Of a DNA stretch of 64,000 bases, positions 18,619-28,143 are shown in pieces; position 1 is the first letter of the stretch; each line of letters opens with the position of its first letter. Both the position numbers and the translations under genes were made by a program. Under the pieces are notes generated by a model. That model worked only from the letters and a program-made list of their open reading frames with translations, was not told the DNA's origin and did no database searches. The stretch comes from Deltaproteobacteria bacterium. Lineage in GTDB: Bacteria > Desulfobacterota > Desulfobacteria > Desulfobacterales > Desulfobacteraceae. The stretch spans positions 1-64,000 of the forward strand of contig JAQIBP010000021.1 of NCBI GenBank assembly GCA_027858995.1, written 5' to 3'.

Positions 18619-20997
18619 TTACGATTCTGTTAGCACTGCCAGTGGAGTCGTTTTTGCCATTTGTGCCCCGGCCGATACAACCTGCCCAAGACAGAGACCT
18701 CCATCCCCTGTGGGTACTTTTGAATGGGTAAAAACCTTCAGGTTGTTTTCTTCAAGTGCTTTGATCATTCCAGTTAAAATCAAATTATTGTTAAAAACTC
18801 CACCGGATAGTACTATCTTGTCAATTTCAGCGTCTGAGGCTATTTTGTTGGTGGTATTAGCAAAAGATGTTATCATGGTTTGATGAAACTTTTGACTGAT
18901 AATATTATGAGAAGTTTTGTCTATGAGATCACCCACAATTTCACGGATGCAGGGCATCAAGTCAATCTCAAAATATTTATCAGAATTGTATATATTTTTA
19001 TTATTTCCTTTTTTTTCTATAATAGAAAAGGTATAGGGCTTTTGTTTAAATTCAAGTTTTGGTTCAGATGCCACATATTCAAGTTCCATAGCTGCCTGGC
19101 TTTCATGGGATATTTCATGACGCAGGCATAAAAGAGAGGATATTGCATCAAAAAGCCTTCCCGCACTGGAAGTTAAAGGGGAATTTAAATTTTTTTGTAT
19201 CATCTGGATAATAAATTCAAGTTTTTTGATATCCATCTCTTTTATATACTTGATATCAAGATCCATAAAATTTTTTCCAAAGGCTTTGAACAGAACAGAA
19301 GCTGCCATGCGCCATGGTTCAAGCACAGCCTTGTCGCCACCCGGCATAGGTATATAGGAGAGTTGTGCCGCTCTTTTGAAATTTTTATGGGTGCAGAGTA
19401 GAATTTCGCCGCCCCAGATATGGCCATCTGTGCCATAACCTGTGCCGTCAAGGGTTATGGCAATGATCTGTTCTTTAAGGTTGTTTTCAGCCATGCAGGA
19501 GACAGCATGGGCATGGTGATGCTGGATTGCAAATTTTTTTCCTCCGGTCATGGCAAGGGCATTAACATATCGGGTACTTATATAATCAGGATGCATGTCA
19601 TGGGCAATTATTTCAGGTTCAATATCTAATATTTTTTTTAAATGATCAATGCTTTGAATATAAAAATCCTCAGTCTTGTGATTTTCCAACTCCCCGATAT
19701 GCTGACTTAAAAAAACTTTGGATTTTTTTGTAAGACAGATTGTATTTTTCATCTCGGCACCACATCCTAATATATTCGGCAGGTGGTCAATATTAATATC
19801 TAAAGGCAGGGGAGCATATCCCCTGGAACGTCTTATAAACCTTGAATGTCCTGCTTGTACCCTGACAATGGAATCATCAGCTCGAAAATAAATATCCCGG
19901 TCATGCAGGATAAAATAGTCAGCAATGTGGGAAAAAGCATTGACTGCATCTTTATTATCAATGGACAAAGGTTCTCCTGACCTGTTTCCTGAAGTCATTA
20001 CCAGGATATCCGGCCCTTTTTCCAATAAAAGATAATGAAGGGGTGTATATGGCAGCATTACTCCAAGACATGTATTAAATGGCGCAATGGCTTTTGAAAG
20101 TCCGGCATTTCCTTTTATATATTTTTTTTCCAGAAGAACTATGGGGCGGTTAAAAGAGTTAAGCATATCCTTTTCCATGTCAGACACATGCACATGATTA
20201 AACAGGCTTGAAAATGATTGAGCCATCAAGGCAAAGGGTTTATGCGGACGCTGCTTTTTCTCTCTCAGCAGGCGTACAGCTTCATTATTGCGGGCATCAA
20301 CAGCAAGATGGAACCCGCCCAATCCTTTTATGGCAAGGATTTTGCCTTTTTTCAGAAGTTCACCCGCTTTTTCCAGGACATTTTCAGAGTGCAAATGAAT
20401 TTTACAGCCCTTGTTGTCCATTAAAGAAATCCTGGGACCGCAGACCTGGCAGGCATTGGGCTGGGCATGGAACCGCCTGTCCATAGGATCATCATACTCC
20501 TGTTGACAATCTGGGCACATTTTAAAGGCTTTCATGGATGTTTTTGGCCGGTCATAGGGAATATCTTTGATTATAGTAAATCTTGGGCCGCAATTGGTGC
20601 AGTTGATAAACGGATATTCAAATCTTCTGTTATTGGGATTCTGCATCTCAGCAAGACAGTCGGCGCAAACCGTGACATCAGGTGAAATCAATGTGTTACT
20701 GCTTTCTGATGATTTGCTTTGAATAATCTGAAAGTCTTTAAACCCTGTCACCGGGATTTGCTTTGATGCAATGCGGGTTACGCTGGAGAGAGGAGGCTTT
20801 TTTTTCTCAATGGCATTAATAAATTGATCAAGCCTGCTTAAAGACCCTTCAATTATGGCCAGCACTCCGCTGGAGGTATTGGACACCGTGCCTGTCAATG
20901 CATATTGTTTTGCAAGATTTAATAAAAAGGGTCTGAAACCGACACCCTGGACTAATCCATTGATCTCAAGCTTTTTTGCAGCAATATTATTCTTCAT
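18619..20997 (-). CDS. hypF: carbamoyltransferase HypF
   Basis: HypF (792 residues) makes carbamoyl-AMP from carbamoyl phosphate and transfers the carbamoyl group to the HypE C-terminal Cys. Domains in order: acylphosphatase (GLVQGVGFRPF, residues about 15-95), zinc-finger region (CADCLAEM...CTNCGPRF, CPDCQQEY...CQVCGPR, about 110-185), YrdC-like domain (about 200-390) and a Kae1-like carbamoyltransferase domain with HHHAHAVSCM and SGGVFNNNLIL. All key blocks look intact. hypC lies 19 bp upstream in the same direction. Confidence 0.97.
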   Translation of the reverse strand: MKNNIAAKKLEINGLVQGVGFRPFLLNLAKQYALTGTVSNTSSGVLAIIEGSLSRLDQFINAIEKKKPPLSSVTRIASKQIPVTGFKDFQIIQSKSSESSNTLISPDVTVCADCLAEMQNPNNRRFEYPFINCTNCGPRFTIIKDIPYDRPKTSMKAFKMCPDCQQEYDDPMDRRFHAQPNACQVCGPRISLMDNKGCKIHLHSENVLEKAGELLKKGKILAIKGLGGFHLAVDARNNEAVRLLREKKQRPHKPFALMAQSFSSLFNHVHVSDMEKDMLNSFNRPIVLLEKKYIKGNAGLSKAIAPFNTCLGVMLPYTPLHYLLLEKGPDILVMTSGNRSGEPLSIDNKDAVNAFSHIADYFILHDRDIYFRADDSIVRVQAGHSRFIRRSRGYAPLPLDINIDHLPNILGCGAEMKNTICLTKKSKVFLSQHIGELENHKTEDFYIQSIDHLKKILDIEPEIIAHDMHPDYISTRYVNALAMTGGKKFAIQHHHAHAVSCMAENNLKEQIIAITLDGTGYGTDGHIWGGEILLCTHKNFKRAAQLSYIPMPGGDKAVLEPWRMAASVLFKAFGKNFMDLDIKYIKEMDIKKLEFIIQMIQKNLNSPLTSSAGRLFDAISSLLCLRHEISHESQAAMELEYVASEPKLEFKQKPYTFSIIEKKGNNKNIYNSDKYFEIDLMPCIREIVGDLIDKTSHNIISQKFHQTMITSFANTTNKIASDAEIDKIVLSGGVFNNNLILTGMIKALEENNLKVFTHSKVPTGDGGLCLGQVVSAGAQMAKTTPLAVLTES

Positions 20998-21016
20998 AAA
21001 TAATGATCAGACAAGC

Positions 21017-21247
21017 TTAATCATGTCCTGCATCAGCAGCCAGAATTTTGCGCATATCTTCAATGGTCTGGAGGGCTGCTTTTTCATCAAGCTTGTTAAT
21101 GGCAAACCCTGCATGGACAATTACATAATCACCAACTTTTGCATTGTCAATAAGCATGATACTTGCATCTCGGACTACTCCGCCCACATCCACTTTTGCC
21201 ATGAAATCATTTATTTCAATAATTTTTGATGGTACTGCAAGACACAT
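21017..21247 (-). CDS. hypC: hydrogenase assembly chaperone HypC
   Basis: HypC (76 residues) partners HypD in Fe(CN)2CO assembly and hands it to the large-subunit precursor. The frame is open further upstream, but the protein must start at MCLAVPSKI because Cys2 after Met1 is the functional residue of the family; this fixes the start at 21247. VGDYVIVHAGFAINKLDE is the typical OB-fold end. It is the first gene of a hypC-hypF unit. Confidence 0.95.
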   Translation of the reverse strand: MCLAVPSKIIEINDFMAKVDVGGVVRDASIMLIDNAKVGDYVIVHAGFAINKLDEKAALQTIEDMRKILAADAGHD

Positions 21248-21507
21248 AGAATCAGTTCCAAATTTAATAATTTTAAACCTGCATTGAAAATACAAATATA
21301 ACATAAGATAAATTTGGGCAATACTTATTTTAAATTTTGATTTTGATTTTTCTTGTATAATTGAATACTTTTTTGGAAACCGCTGCAATTAGTGAACTTG
21401 GCGTTCGCTTTCAAAGCAGATTCGGATACAATTCGCAATAGTATGTTGCATAATGCATTTTTTTTTGTTATCTTGTTATGTGAATGATACTTGAGGAGAC
21501 AACCATT

Positions 21508-21726
21508 ATGACAACCGCAGTAAGAATTACAGATGACTTGGCAAAAGAAGCAAAAATATTTAGCAAAATTGACAAACGTTCGTTAACTGGACAAATTGAA
21601 CACTGGGCGTATATTGGAAAATGTGCTGAAGAAAATCCTGATTTGACTTACAGCATGATTAAAGACATTCTCATCGGTCTTGTAGAGTTGGAACAGGGTG
21701 AGTCGTCAGAGTATGGATTTGGATAG
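21508..21726 (+). CDS. ParD-like antitoxin
   Basis: A 72-residue protein beginning MTTAVRITDDLAKEAKIFSK, typical of the ParD-like type II antitoxin family with a ribbon-helix-helix DNA-binding N terminus (TGQIEHWAYIGK). A GGAG motif is 5-6 nt upstream of this ATG; an in-frame ATG at 21484 would add 8 residues but has a poorer site. It precedes the toxin gene by 6 bp and is expected to neutralise it and repress the pair. Confidence 0.8.
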   Translation: MTTAVRITDDLAKEAKIFSKIDKRSLTGQIEHWAYIGKCAEENPDLTYSMIKDILIGLVELEQGESSEYGFG

Positions 21727-21732
21727 CACTCA

Positions 21733-22014
21733 ATGAAAATTATTCAATCCCGTTCATTTAAGCGGAAAGTAAAAAAAATTGGCAAGCAAGACAAAAAAGT
21801 GCTTGATAAGCAGATTTTAGAAATCGTTAAAACTCCATACCTCGGTACAGAAAAAAAAGGTGACCTTCGTGGCGTATTTGTTCATAAGTTCAAATTGAAA
21901 AACATTGAATACTTACTTTCATATCGGTTTATCAGAGATGATCTTGAATTGATAATGATTGGGCCACATGAAAACTACTATAGAGATTTAAAAAACTATC
22001 TCAAAGTCAGATAA
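21733..22014 (+). CDS. RelE/YafQ-like type II toxin
   Basis: A 93-residue RelE-superfamily toxin, probably a ribosome-dependent mRNA interferase. The fold is seen in RSFKRKVKKIGKQDKKVLDKQI (basic helix), LRGVFVHKFKLKNIEYLLSYRF (beta strands) and the C-terminal IMIGPHENYYRDLKNYL, whose His/Tyr residues may be catalytic. It follows its antitoxin by 6 bp in one operon. Confidence 0.82.
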   Translation: MKIIQSRSFKRKVKKIGKQDKKVLDKQILEIVKTPYLGTEKKGDLRGVFVHKFKLKNIEYLLSYRFIRDDLELIMIGPHENYYRDLKNYLKVR

Positions 22015-22070
22015 AAAGCGAACAAGCCGCCGAAATTGGGTAAATTGGGGTTGTGTAACAGCCTGTCGAG

Positions 22071-22940
22071 TTATATGCCTGAAAAAAATGCTGATAAAAG
22101 GATAAGCCCTGTTAAGATCAAAGCTATGGGGTCTTTCAAGCGGGATTGAATGAACCGGTTCAGAGGAAAGAACATGATGCCGGAACCAAGTCCGCTGAAA
22201 AATCCTAATACATGAGCCATTACATCTGTGTTTTCCCCCTGGCTGAACAAGGCAACAAGTATGGCCCCTGCAAAGAGAGGCATGAGATTATTCAGGGTAA
22301 CAGGTCTTTTGCCTTGTGTTATCTGGAAGGCTGCAAGAAGACCTGCAGCTCCCATGACTGCAGTGGATGCCCCAATTGAAAGATGGGCAGTCTGGTATAA
22401 ATGTGCATTGAGAAGATTACCAATGGTTCCTGTTAACAGCAGCATAAATGACCCTGTTCCATATCCTGAAATGGAAATCACAGGTGCTGCAAAAATGAGC
22501 AGGCCGACAATATTTCCCGCAAGGTGCTGGACATCAGAATGCAGAAAAAGAGCTGTAATGGCTCTGTATGTCTCGCCTTGAAATATGTAAAGGGCTGAGG
22601 CACCATATTTTAATATCATAGCTTCATGGATATTATAGTAAATGCATACTGTATGTATAAGTGAAAGCAGTCCCATGATGGAAAAAACGGTATATGATTT
22701 AAATGATGATATGGGAAAGGCTTGCAGTTGCTGCTTTAGTCTGAAAAATCTATTCTCTTTTTGATAGGCCTCAAGCATTAAGAGTGCTTTTTTTTCATCA
22801 CTGGCATTGATTAGAATATCAAACAGGCTGTTTTGTCGTTCTATCTTTGTTTCAATGTTCTGGCTTGTTAAAATAAGAATGATCAGATCGGCCTTTTTTG
22901 CCGGAAGATTGGTAAATATTTTTTTTAATTCTCTTGTCAT
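22071..22940 (-). CDS. rhomboid-family intramembrane serine protease
   Basis: A 289-residue polytopic protein. The catalytic Ser lies in IGASTAVMGAAGLLA (about residue 188) and the catalytic His in MAHVLGFFSGLGSG (about 242); HSDVQHLAGNIVGLL is the oxyanion-loop His/Asn block. Residues 1-85 form a cytosolic domain ahead of the six-helix core. It would cleave membrane proteins within the bilayer. It is divergent from the FAH-family gene. Confidence 0.9.
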   Translation of the reverse strand: MTRELKKIFTNLPAKKADLIILILTSQNIETKIERQNSLFDILINASDEKKALLMLEAYQKENRFFRLKQQLQAFPISSFKSYTVFSIMGLLSLIHTVCIYYNIHEAMILKYGASALYIFQGETYRAITALFLHSDVQHLAGNIVGLLIFAAPVISISGYGTGSFMLLLTGTIGNLLNAHLYQTAHLSIGASTAVMGAAGLLAAFQITQGKRPVTLNNLMPLFAGAILVALFSQGENTDVMAHVLGFFSGLGSGIMFFPLNRFIQSRLKDPIALILTGLILLSAFFSGI

Positions 22941-23036
22941 TCTTGAATGATCTTGACCTTTTATAAAAATGGTTTTAATAAAATTAATAAATATGCAGTA
23001 TTTTTTAATATATATGAATATCAGGAGAAAATAAAT

Positions 23037-23840
23037 ATGCAGATAATCAGATTTAAAAGTGATGATAATAAAATTTATACAGGATGTGATTTTGATAATA
23101 ACAGTGCATCTGTGATTGAGGGAGATATTTATACTGATTTTTTCAATACTGAGGAACGAAAATTTGTTGAGAAAATTTTAACACCGATTACACCAAGGGC
23201 TATCTTCTGCATAGGATTAAACTATAAACTTCATGCAAAAGAGACCGGAATTGATCTTCCGAAATATCCAATTGTATTTATGAAAAATCCGGGTGCAGCA
23301 GCAGGTCATCTTGATGATATTATAATTCCCTCTTCCTGTGCAAAGGTTCCTGAAGTGGATTACGAAGCTGAACTTGCCGTGGTTATAAAAAAGAGTGTAA
23401 AAAATGTCCTGCCTGAAAATGCCCTGGATTATGTTCTGGGATACACCTGTGCCAATGATATCTCTGCAAGAAGATGGCAGATGCATGCAGGCGGCAATCA
23501 ATGGATAAAGGGTAAAAGTTTTGATACCTTCTGCCCCTTTGGGCCCTGGATTGTGACCACAGACGAATTTGAAGATCCTGATAATCTTGCTCTTGAATGT
23601 GTGCTCAATGGCAAAACCATGCAGAAGAGCAATACAGGAGATATGATTTTTTCACCGGCTCAAATCATCTCATATCTTTCCGAGTCTGCCACCCTTGTTC
23701 CGGGAACAATTATTTTAACAGGAACTCCAAGCGGAGTTGGATTTACAAGGAAACCACCTGTTTACCTTGCTCCCGGAGATATCCTGGAGACAAAGATTGA
23801 AAAGATTGGTGTGCTGAAAAACCGGGTAATTGTTGAGTAA
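23037..23840 (+). CDS. fumarylacetoacetate hydrolase family protein
   Basis: A 267-residue FAH-family enzyme with the metal ligands in EVDYEAELAVVI, preceded by FCIGLNYKLHAKE and followed by YTCANDISARRWQ and TGTPSGVGFTRKPP. Members hydrolyse or decarboxylate acylpyruvates and related 2-oxo acids; the substrate is not evident. The frame extends 30 codons upstream, but the ATG at 23037 has AGGAGA at 23022 and starts the usual fold (MQIIRF). Convergent with the DUF4143 ATPase. Confidence 0.9.
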   Translation: MQIIRFKSDDNKIYTGCDFDNNSASVIEGDIYTDFFNTEERKFVEKILTPITPRAIFCIGLNYKLHAKETGIDLPKYPIVFMKNPGAAAGHLDDIIIPSSCAKVPEVDYEAELAVVIKKSVKNVLPENALDYVLGYTCANDISARRWQMHAGGNQWIKGKSFDTFCPFGPWIVTTDEFEDPDNLALECVLNGKTMQKSNTGDMIFSPAQIISYLSESATLVPGTIILTGTPSGVGFTRKPPVYLAPGDILETKIEKIGVLKNRVIVE

Positions 23841-23843
23841 AAA

Positions 23844-25166
23844 TTATTGCAAAATATCCCATATATTTTCCGCTGAATACAGCGGGATATTGATAATTTT
23901 AATACCTCCGTCCATATCAAAAATTCCATGGGGAGCAAGACTGATTACCACCCCTTTTTTCTGACCGTACATCTTAAGATAGGAGAGAATACCTTTTAAG
24001 TGTGTTTTTTTTATCTGTTTTGCAGCTTTGCATTCAACAGGTATAACCAGATCCATGTGCTGAAAAAGAAAATCTATTTCCATTCCAGAGGGGGATTTTT
24101 TCCAGCCGTGCAGATCAGAATTTCTCCTTGCAAGTTCAATGGCTGCTTGGTTTTCGATAATACCGCCAAGAGGTTTTCTGATTTCACTCCCTGCTGGATC
24201 TAAAAGCCCGATTGAAGGTATGGCAGCCTCCCTGTAATGTCTTAATATCCCTGTATCAAACAAATATCTTTTGGGCAGATAACGGTGACTTTTTTCCGGT
24301 GATATTCCATGCTGATCTGAACGGAATATCAGTTTCCACTGCTCAAGCCTTGTAAAAATACTATTGATTTTGTGATGTACAGGCGTAGTGGGAGAGGGTA
24401 CAACACTGCTGTTTTTTGAAGGAGAGCCTGCATAATTTGCCACACTGGTAAAACATGCTTTAACAATGCCAAGATCATCTTCACCAAACAATCGTATAAA
24501 ATCGTGTTCATAATCAGCAATAACCAGACTGCGGGACTGCCTGAAATCTTTTCCGGAAAAATAGTCTTTTACAACTGCTGGAAGCCCTCCGACTGTCAGG
24601 TACTTATCCAGCATTAAAAGAAGTTCATGGTGAATCGTATCAGACACTCTGGAAAATGTTTTAAGTTTTTCACTTAATAAATTCTTTTTCCCTGCCATTA
24701 AAAACTCACAAAATGAAAATGGAGAAACAACAAGCCTTTTGACCCGGCCGACCGGATAACGAACTTCTTTTCTAAAAAGCCTTGATAAAGTGGAGCCGGT
24801 AAGGATCGTAGCCGTATCTGGCCATGATTCTTTCATGAAACGGACAAACTGACCCAGCACCATACTTTCCTGGGATTCATCAATAAAAAGAATGGATTTT
24901 ACAGCAGGATTAAAATCAAAGGTAATTTGCAGCAGATCTTCAAATTCGGAAAACTGTCTGCATTTATCAAGTTTCAACCTGAAAAGACGGTCTTTTTCAA
25001 GGTTAATGATGATTTTTTTTATTGGAAACTGGTTGATCACATGCTCAACCACAGTACTTTTGCCAACCTGGCGTGCACCTTCCACCAAAAGAACATTTTT
25101 ATGCTTATCAGGTGAATTAATAAATCTATGCAGCTGGGTTTCAATATTTCTTGTAATATAATTCAT
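23844..25166 (-). CDS. AAA-family ATPase with DUF4143 domain
   Basis: A 440-residue protein of the common ATP-binding DUF4143 family. Walker A is GARQVGKST (about residues 31-39) and Walker B is ILFIDESQ (about 90-97). The C-terminal DUF4143 domain carries IENQAAIELARR and EIDFLF...VIPVECKA, a nuclease-like fold whose activity is unproven. Such proteins are scattered, often mobile or defence-associated, with no settled function. It ends 73 bp before the CRISPR array and reads away from it. Confidence 0.85.
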   Translation of the reverse strand: MNYITRNIETQLHRFINSPDKHKNVLLVEGARQVGKSTVVEHVINQFPIKKIIINLEKDRLFRLKLDKCRQFSEFEDLLQITFDFNPAVKSILFIDESQESMVLGQFVRFMKESWPDTATILTGSTLSRLFRKEVRYPVGRVKRLVVSPFSFCEFLMAGKKNLLSEKLKTFSRVSDTIHHELLLMLDKYLTVGGLPAVVKDYFSGKDFRQSRSLVIADYEHDFIRLFGEDDLGIVKACFTSVANYAGSPSKNSSVVPSPTTPVHHKINSIFTRLEQWKLIFRSDQHGISPEKSHRYLPKRYLFDTGILRHYREAAIPSIGLLDPAGSEIRKPLGGIIENQAAIELARRNSDLHGWKKSPSGMEIDFLFQHMDLVIPVECKAAKQIKKTHLKGILSYLKMYGQKKGVVISLAPHGIFDMDGGIKIINIPLYSAENIWDILQ

Positions 25167-25239
25167 ATTTATACGCAGAATATATCTATTCTACAAAAAA
25201 AAATCAAGAGAATATTTATTTTTTGCAAATCACAGAATT

Positions 25240-27647
25240 GTCTTAATCCCTTCTTAAATCAGGTCATTTCTTTCTCAGTACAAAGTAACCGGTTATGACT
25301 ACGGCTTAAGGTCTTAATCCCTTCTTAAATCAGGTCATTTCTTTCCCGATGCTGAAGGCTGGTGAAACAGAAAGAAAATACTGTCTTAATCCCTTCTTAA
25401 ATCAGGTCATTTCTTTCCTTAGCTATCCTTCATTCAATGCCCACAATATTTTATAGGTCTTAATCCCTTCTTAAATCAGGTCATTTCTTTCGAAAGATTA
25501 TCACAAGAAACAGAGCAATATGATAGTCTTAATCCCTTCTTAAATCAGGTCATTTCTTTCGTCATATATCTGACGTGTATCGGTCTTGCCATACGGGTGT
25601 CTTAATCCCTTCTTAAATCAGGTCATTTCTTTCCAACGTCTGTTCCGTACCATTCACCCATGGCTGATTCCGGTCTTAATCCCTTCTTAAATCAGGTCAT
25701 TTCTTTCCCAAAAGAGGGGTATCATGCACAAATATAATATGTCTTAATCCCTTCTTAAATCAGGTCATTTCTTTCTATATGACCTATCGAGGTATTGAGA
25801 ATTTCTTTGGGTCTTAATCCCTTCTTAAATCAGGTCATTTCTTTCCTTTTCAAGTGCATGTATTAGTTGGTTTGACTTATATCCCGTCTTAATCCCTTCT
25901 TAAATCAGGTCATTTCTTTCTTAAAAAACTTAAATGTAAGAGGTGTGAATATGAAGTCTTAATCCCTTCTTAAATCAGGTCATTTCTTTCCTGGGAAATG
26001 CAAATCTGGAAAATGCAAATCTGAATGGGGCGTCTTAATCCCTTCTTAAATCAGGTCATTTCTTTCCCGATCCTTGCAAGAGATGAGTTTAATGCTGGAT
26101 ATATTTGTCTTAATCCCTTCTTAAATCAGGTCATTTCTTTCAACTGACTGGCATGTGTCACAATTACAAGGTTTAGGTCTGGTCTTAATCCCTTCTTAAA
26201 TCAGGTCATTTCTTTCCTAAAGCACTGAGTCTGTTAAATGGATTAACACCAGAACAAGTCTTAATCCCTTCTTAAATCAGGTCATTTCTTTCCCTATAAA
26301 GGGAGAATAAAATGGACAACATCATTACGTCTTAATCCCTTCTTAAATCAGGTCATTTCTTTCAATTTCTTAATACTAATACCAGCTATTTTATTTGGGT
26401 CTTAATCCCTTCTTAAATCAGGTCATTTCTTTCCAACTTGAGACGGTTCAACAATTGAACCAACAGGTTTGTCTTAATCCCTTCTTAAATCAGGTCATTT
26501 CTTTCTGACTTTAATAGGCAAGATCCGGCGGTTGGATCATTTGTCTTAATCCCTTCTTAAATCAGGTCATTTCTTTCCCAAGAAAAAGAAACCAGCGAAT
26601 GGGAGTTGTATGAGGTCTTAATCCCTTCTTAAATCAGGTCATTTCTTTCGAGCAAAAAAGCAAAAAAAGTAGCTGATAGGTTGAGTGTGTCTTAATCCCT
26701 TCTTAAATCAGGTCATTTCTTTCACAATCAAATCCATGCAAGTATCAGTTTTTGGAAACGTGTCTTAATCCCTTCTTAAATCAGGTCATTTCTTTCCCAG
26801 GGATTGATGACGATACAATCAAGACCATGCAAGTGTCTTAATCCCTTCTTAAATCAGGTCATTTCTTTCAAAGTTAAATTTGTTATAGCCGTAATCAGTG
26901 ATGGTCTTAATCCCTTCTTAAATCAGGTCATTTCTTTCTTGCAGTCCGTTCAACAATTGAACCAACAGGTTTCAGTCTTAATCCCTTCTTAAATCAGGTC
27001 ATTTCTTTCATTAAAAAATGCAGTTTGCTTCACCAAAACCTTGGGTCTTAATCCCTTCTTAAATCAGGTCATTTCTTTCCCATAATCAGTGATGATGGAT
27101 ACGATGTATCATACCGTCTTAATCCCTTCTTAAATCAGGTCATTTCTTTCCAAGAATTTTATACAGAATTGGAAGCAAAAGAAGTCTTAATCCCTTCTTA
27201 AATCAGGTCATTTCTTTCCAAAAGCCTTGTCCAGGTTGTAGTAAAACAATAGATAATTGGTCTTAATCCCTTCTTAAATCAGGTCATTTCTTTCATCGAA
27301 TAACTGCGTGTGTTTACAAAAGTTACAAAAGCGTCTTAATCCCTTCTTAAATCAGGTCATTTCTTTCAATGGATTAACACCAGAACAAATGGCAAGAGTT
27401 ATTGCCGTCTTAATCCCTTCTTAAATCAGGTCATTTCTTTCAACTATGATAAAAGTGCAGATATAACAAGGATAAGGTCTTAATCCCTTCTTAAATCAGG
27501 TCATTTCTTTCAGGAATGAAAAAACACAATAAGAAAAAACAAGAGTCTTAATCCCTTCTTAAATCAGGTCATTTCTTTCCCAAAATGGATGTGTGAAGTG
27601 GGAGCAATTCTTGTCTTAATCCCTTCTTAAATCAGGTCATTTCTTTC
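25240..27647 (-). CRISPR. CRISPR array, 34 repeats of 35 bp, 33 spacers
   Basis: Thirty-four apparently identical 35-bp repeats (first 25240-25274, last 27613-27647) with spacers of 33-41 bp, counted by hand. On the + strand the repeat begins GTCTTAATCCCTTC and ends CATTTCTTTC. Read on the minus strand it ends in ATTAAGAC, which resembles the 8-nt 5' handle of type III crRNAs (compare AUUGAAAC). I therefore infer minus-strand transcription from the leader at 27648-27863, in the same direction as the cas genes, making the high-coordinate spacers the newest. No degenerate terminal repeat was seen at either end. Several spacers overlap each other's targets (see findings). Confidence 0.98.
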
Positions 27648-27863
27648 AGCTGCAATTTAATAATGAATGATTTTCAATGGTTATAGTATGATAAATGCGA
27701 GCCTTGATTAAATTTATCATTTTTTCCCTTAACACCCCCTTTAATTAAATATAATGTATTGTTTTTGTTATAAATGCGAACCATATATCAAGTTTGTCTG
27801 TTTTATCCTTTAATTCCAAGATAATATAATATTTCAAAATTAAATACCACAGGTTCGCAAATT
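27648..27863 (-). promoter_or_regulatory. CRISPR leader
   Basis: A 216-bp AT-rich non-coding stretch between cas2 and the first repeat on the transcribed strand. It contains ATAAATGCGAGCC (27691-27703), a near-identical ATAAATGCGAACC (27770-27782) about 79 bp away, and an inverted GGTTCGCA (27852-27859). These may be binding sites for Cas1-Cas2, an integration host factor or the array promoter. Confidence 0.7.
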
Positions 27864-28142
27864 TTATAAAATATAATACTCTTCATCAGGATCAATGAGA
27901 AAACCCTGACCTATAAGTTCTGTTCTTGTAGTGCATTTACGGCACAAAGGAAAGTATTTTACACCATCTTCAGCCGGCTCTATTGTATTATCAATCTGAA
28001 ATTTCATCTGTTTGAATACTGCTGGAGTCAAAGAGACCTCAAATATTGATTTTTGAACCCGTTGCCCAAAATCCTGCATAATCCTCGCAACTCTTCTCAA
28101 TCTTTTTGGATTGGCAATATCATATGTCACAAGCATGTCCAT
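27864..28142 (-). CDS. cas2: CRISPR-associated Cas2, second copy
   Basis: A 92-residue Cas2 with the ferredoxin-like fold: MLVTYDIANPKRLRRV with the metal-site Asp, RVQKSIFEV, and a C-terminal CRKCTTRTELIGQG. Cas2 dimers bridge two Cas1 dimers in spacer integration. This copy lies 1 bp after the other cas2 and next to the leader. Confidence 0.93.
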   Translation of the reverse strand: MDMLVTYDIANPKRLRRVARIMQDFGQRVQKSIFEVSLTPAVFKQMKFQIDNTIEPAEDGVKYFPLCRKCTTRTELIGQGFLIDPDEEYYIL

Positions 28143-28143
28143 A

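Noticed and set aside
21400-22075. Inverted GTTCGCTTT / AAAGCGAAC flanking the toxin-antitoxin pair, with GTTATRT-like ends, suggesting an integron cassette with an attC site
   Set aside because: Only 9 bp match, and the downstream sequence does not form the paired R''-L''/L'-R' arms of attC.
23844-25166. The DUF4143 ATPase as part of the CRISPR system
   Set aside because: It reads away from the array from beyond its leader-distal end, and the family has no established Cas role.
26804-26992. Open reading frame inside the CRISPR array
   Set aside because: It is made of repeat and spacer sequence; the repeated peptide in it is simply the translated CRISPR repeat.
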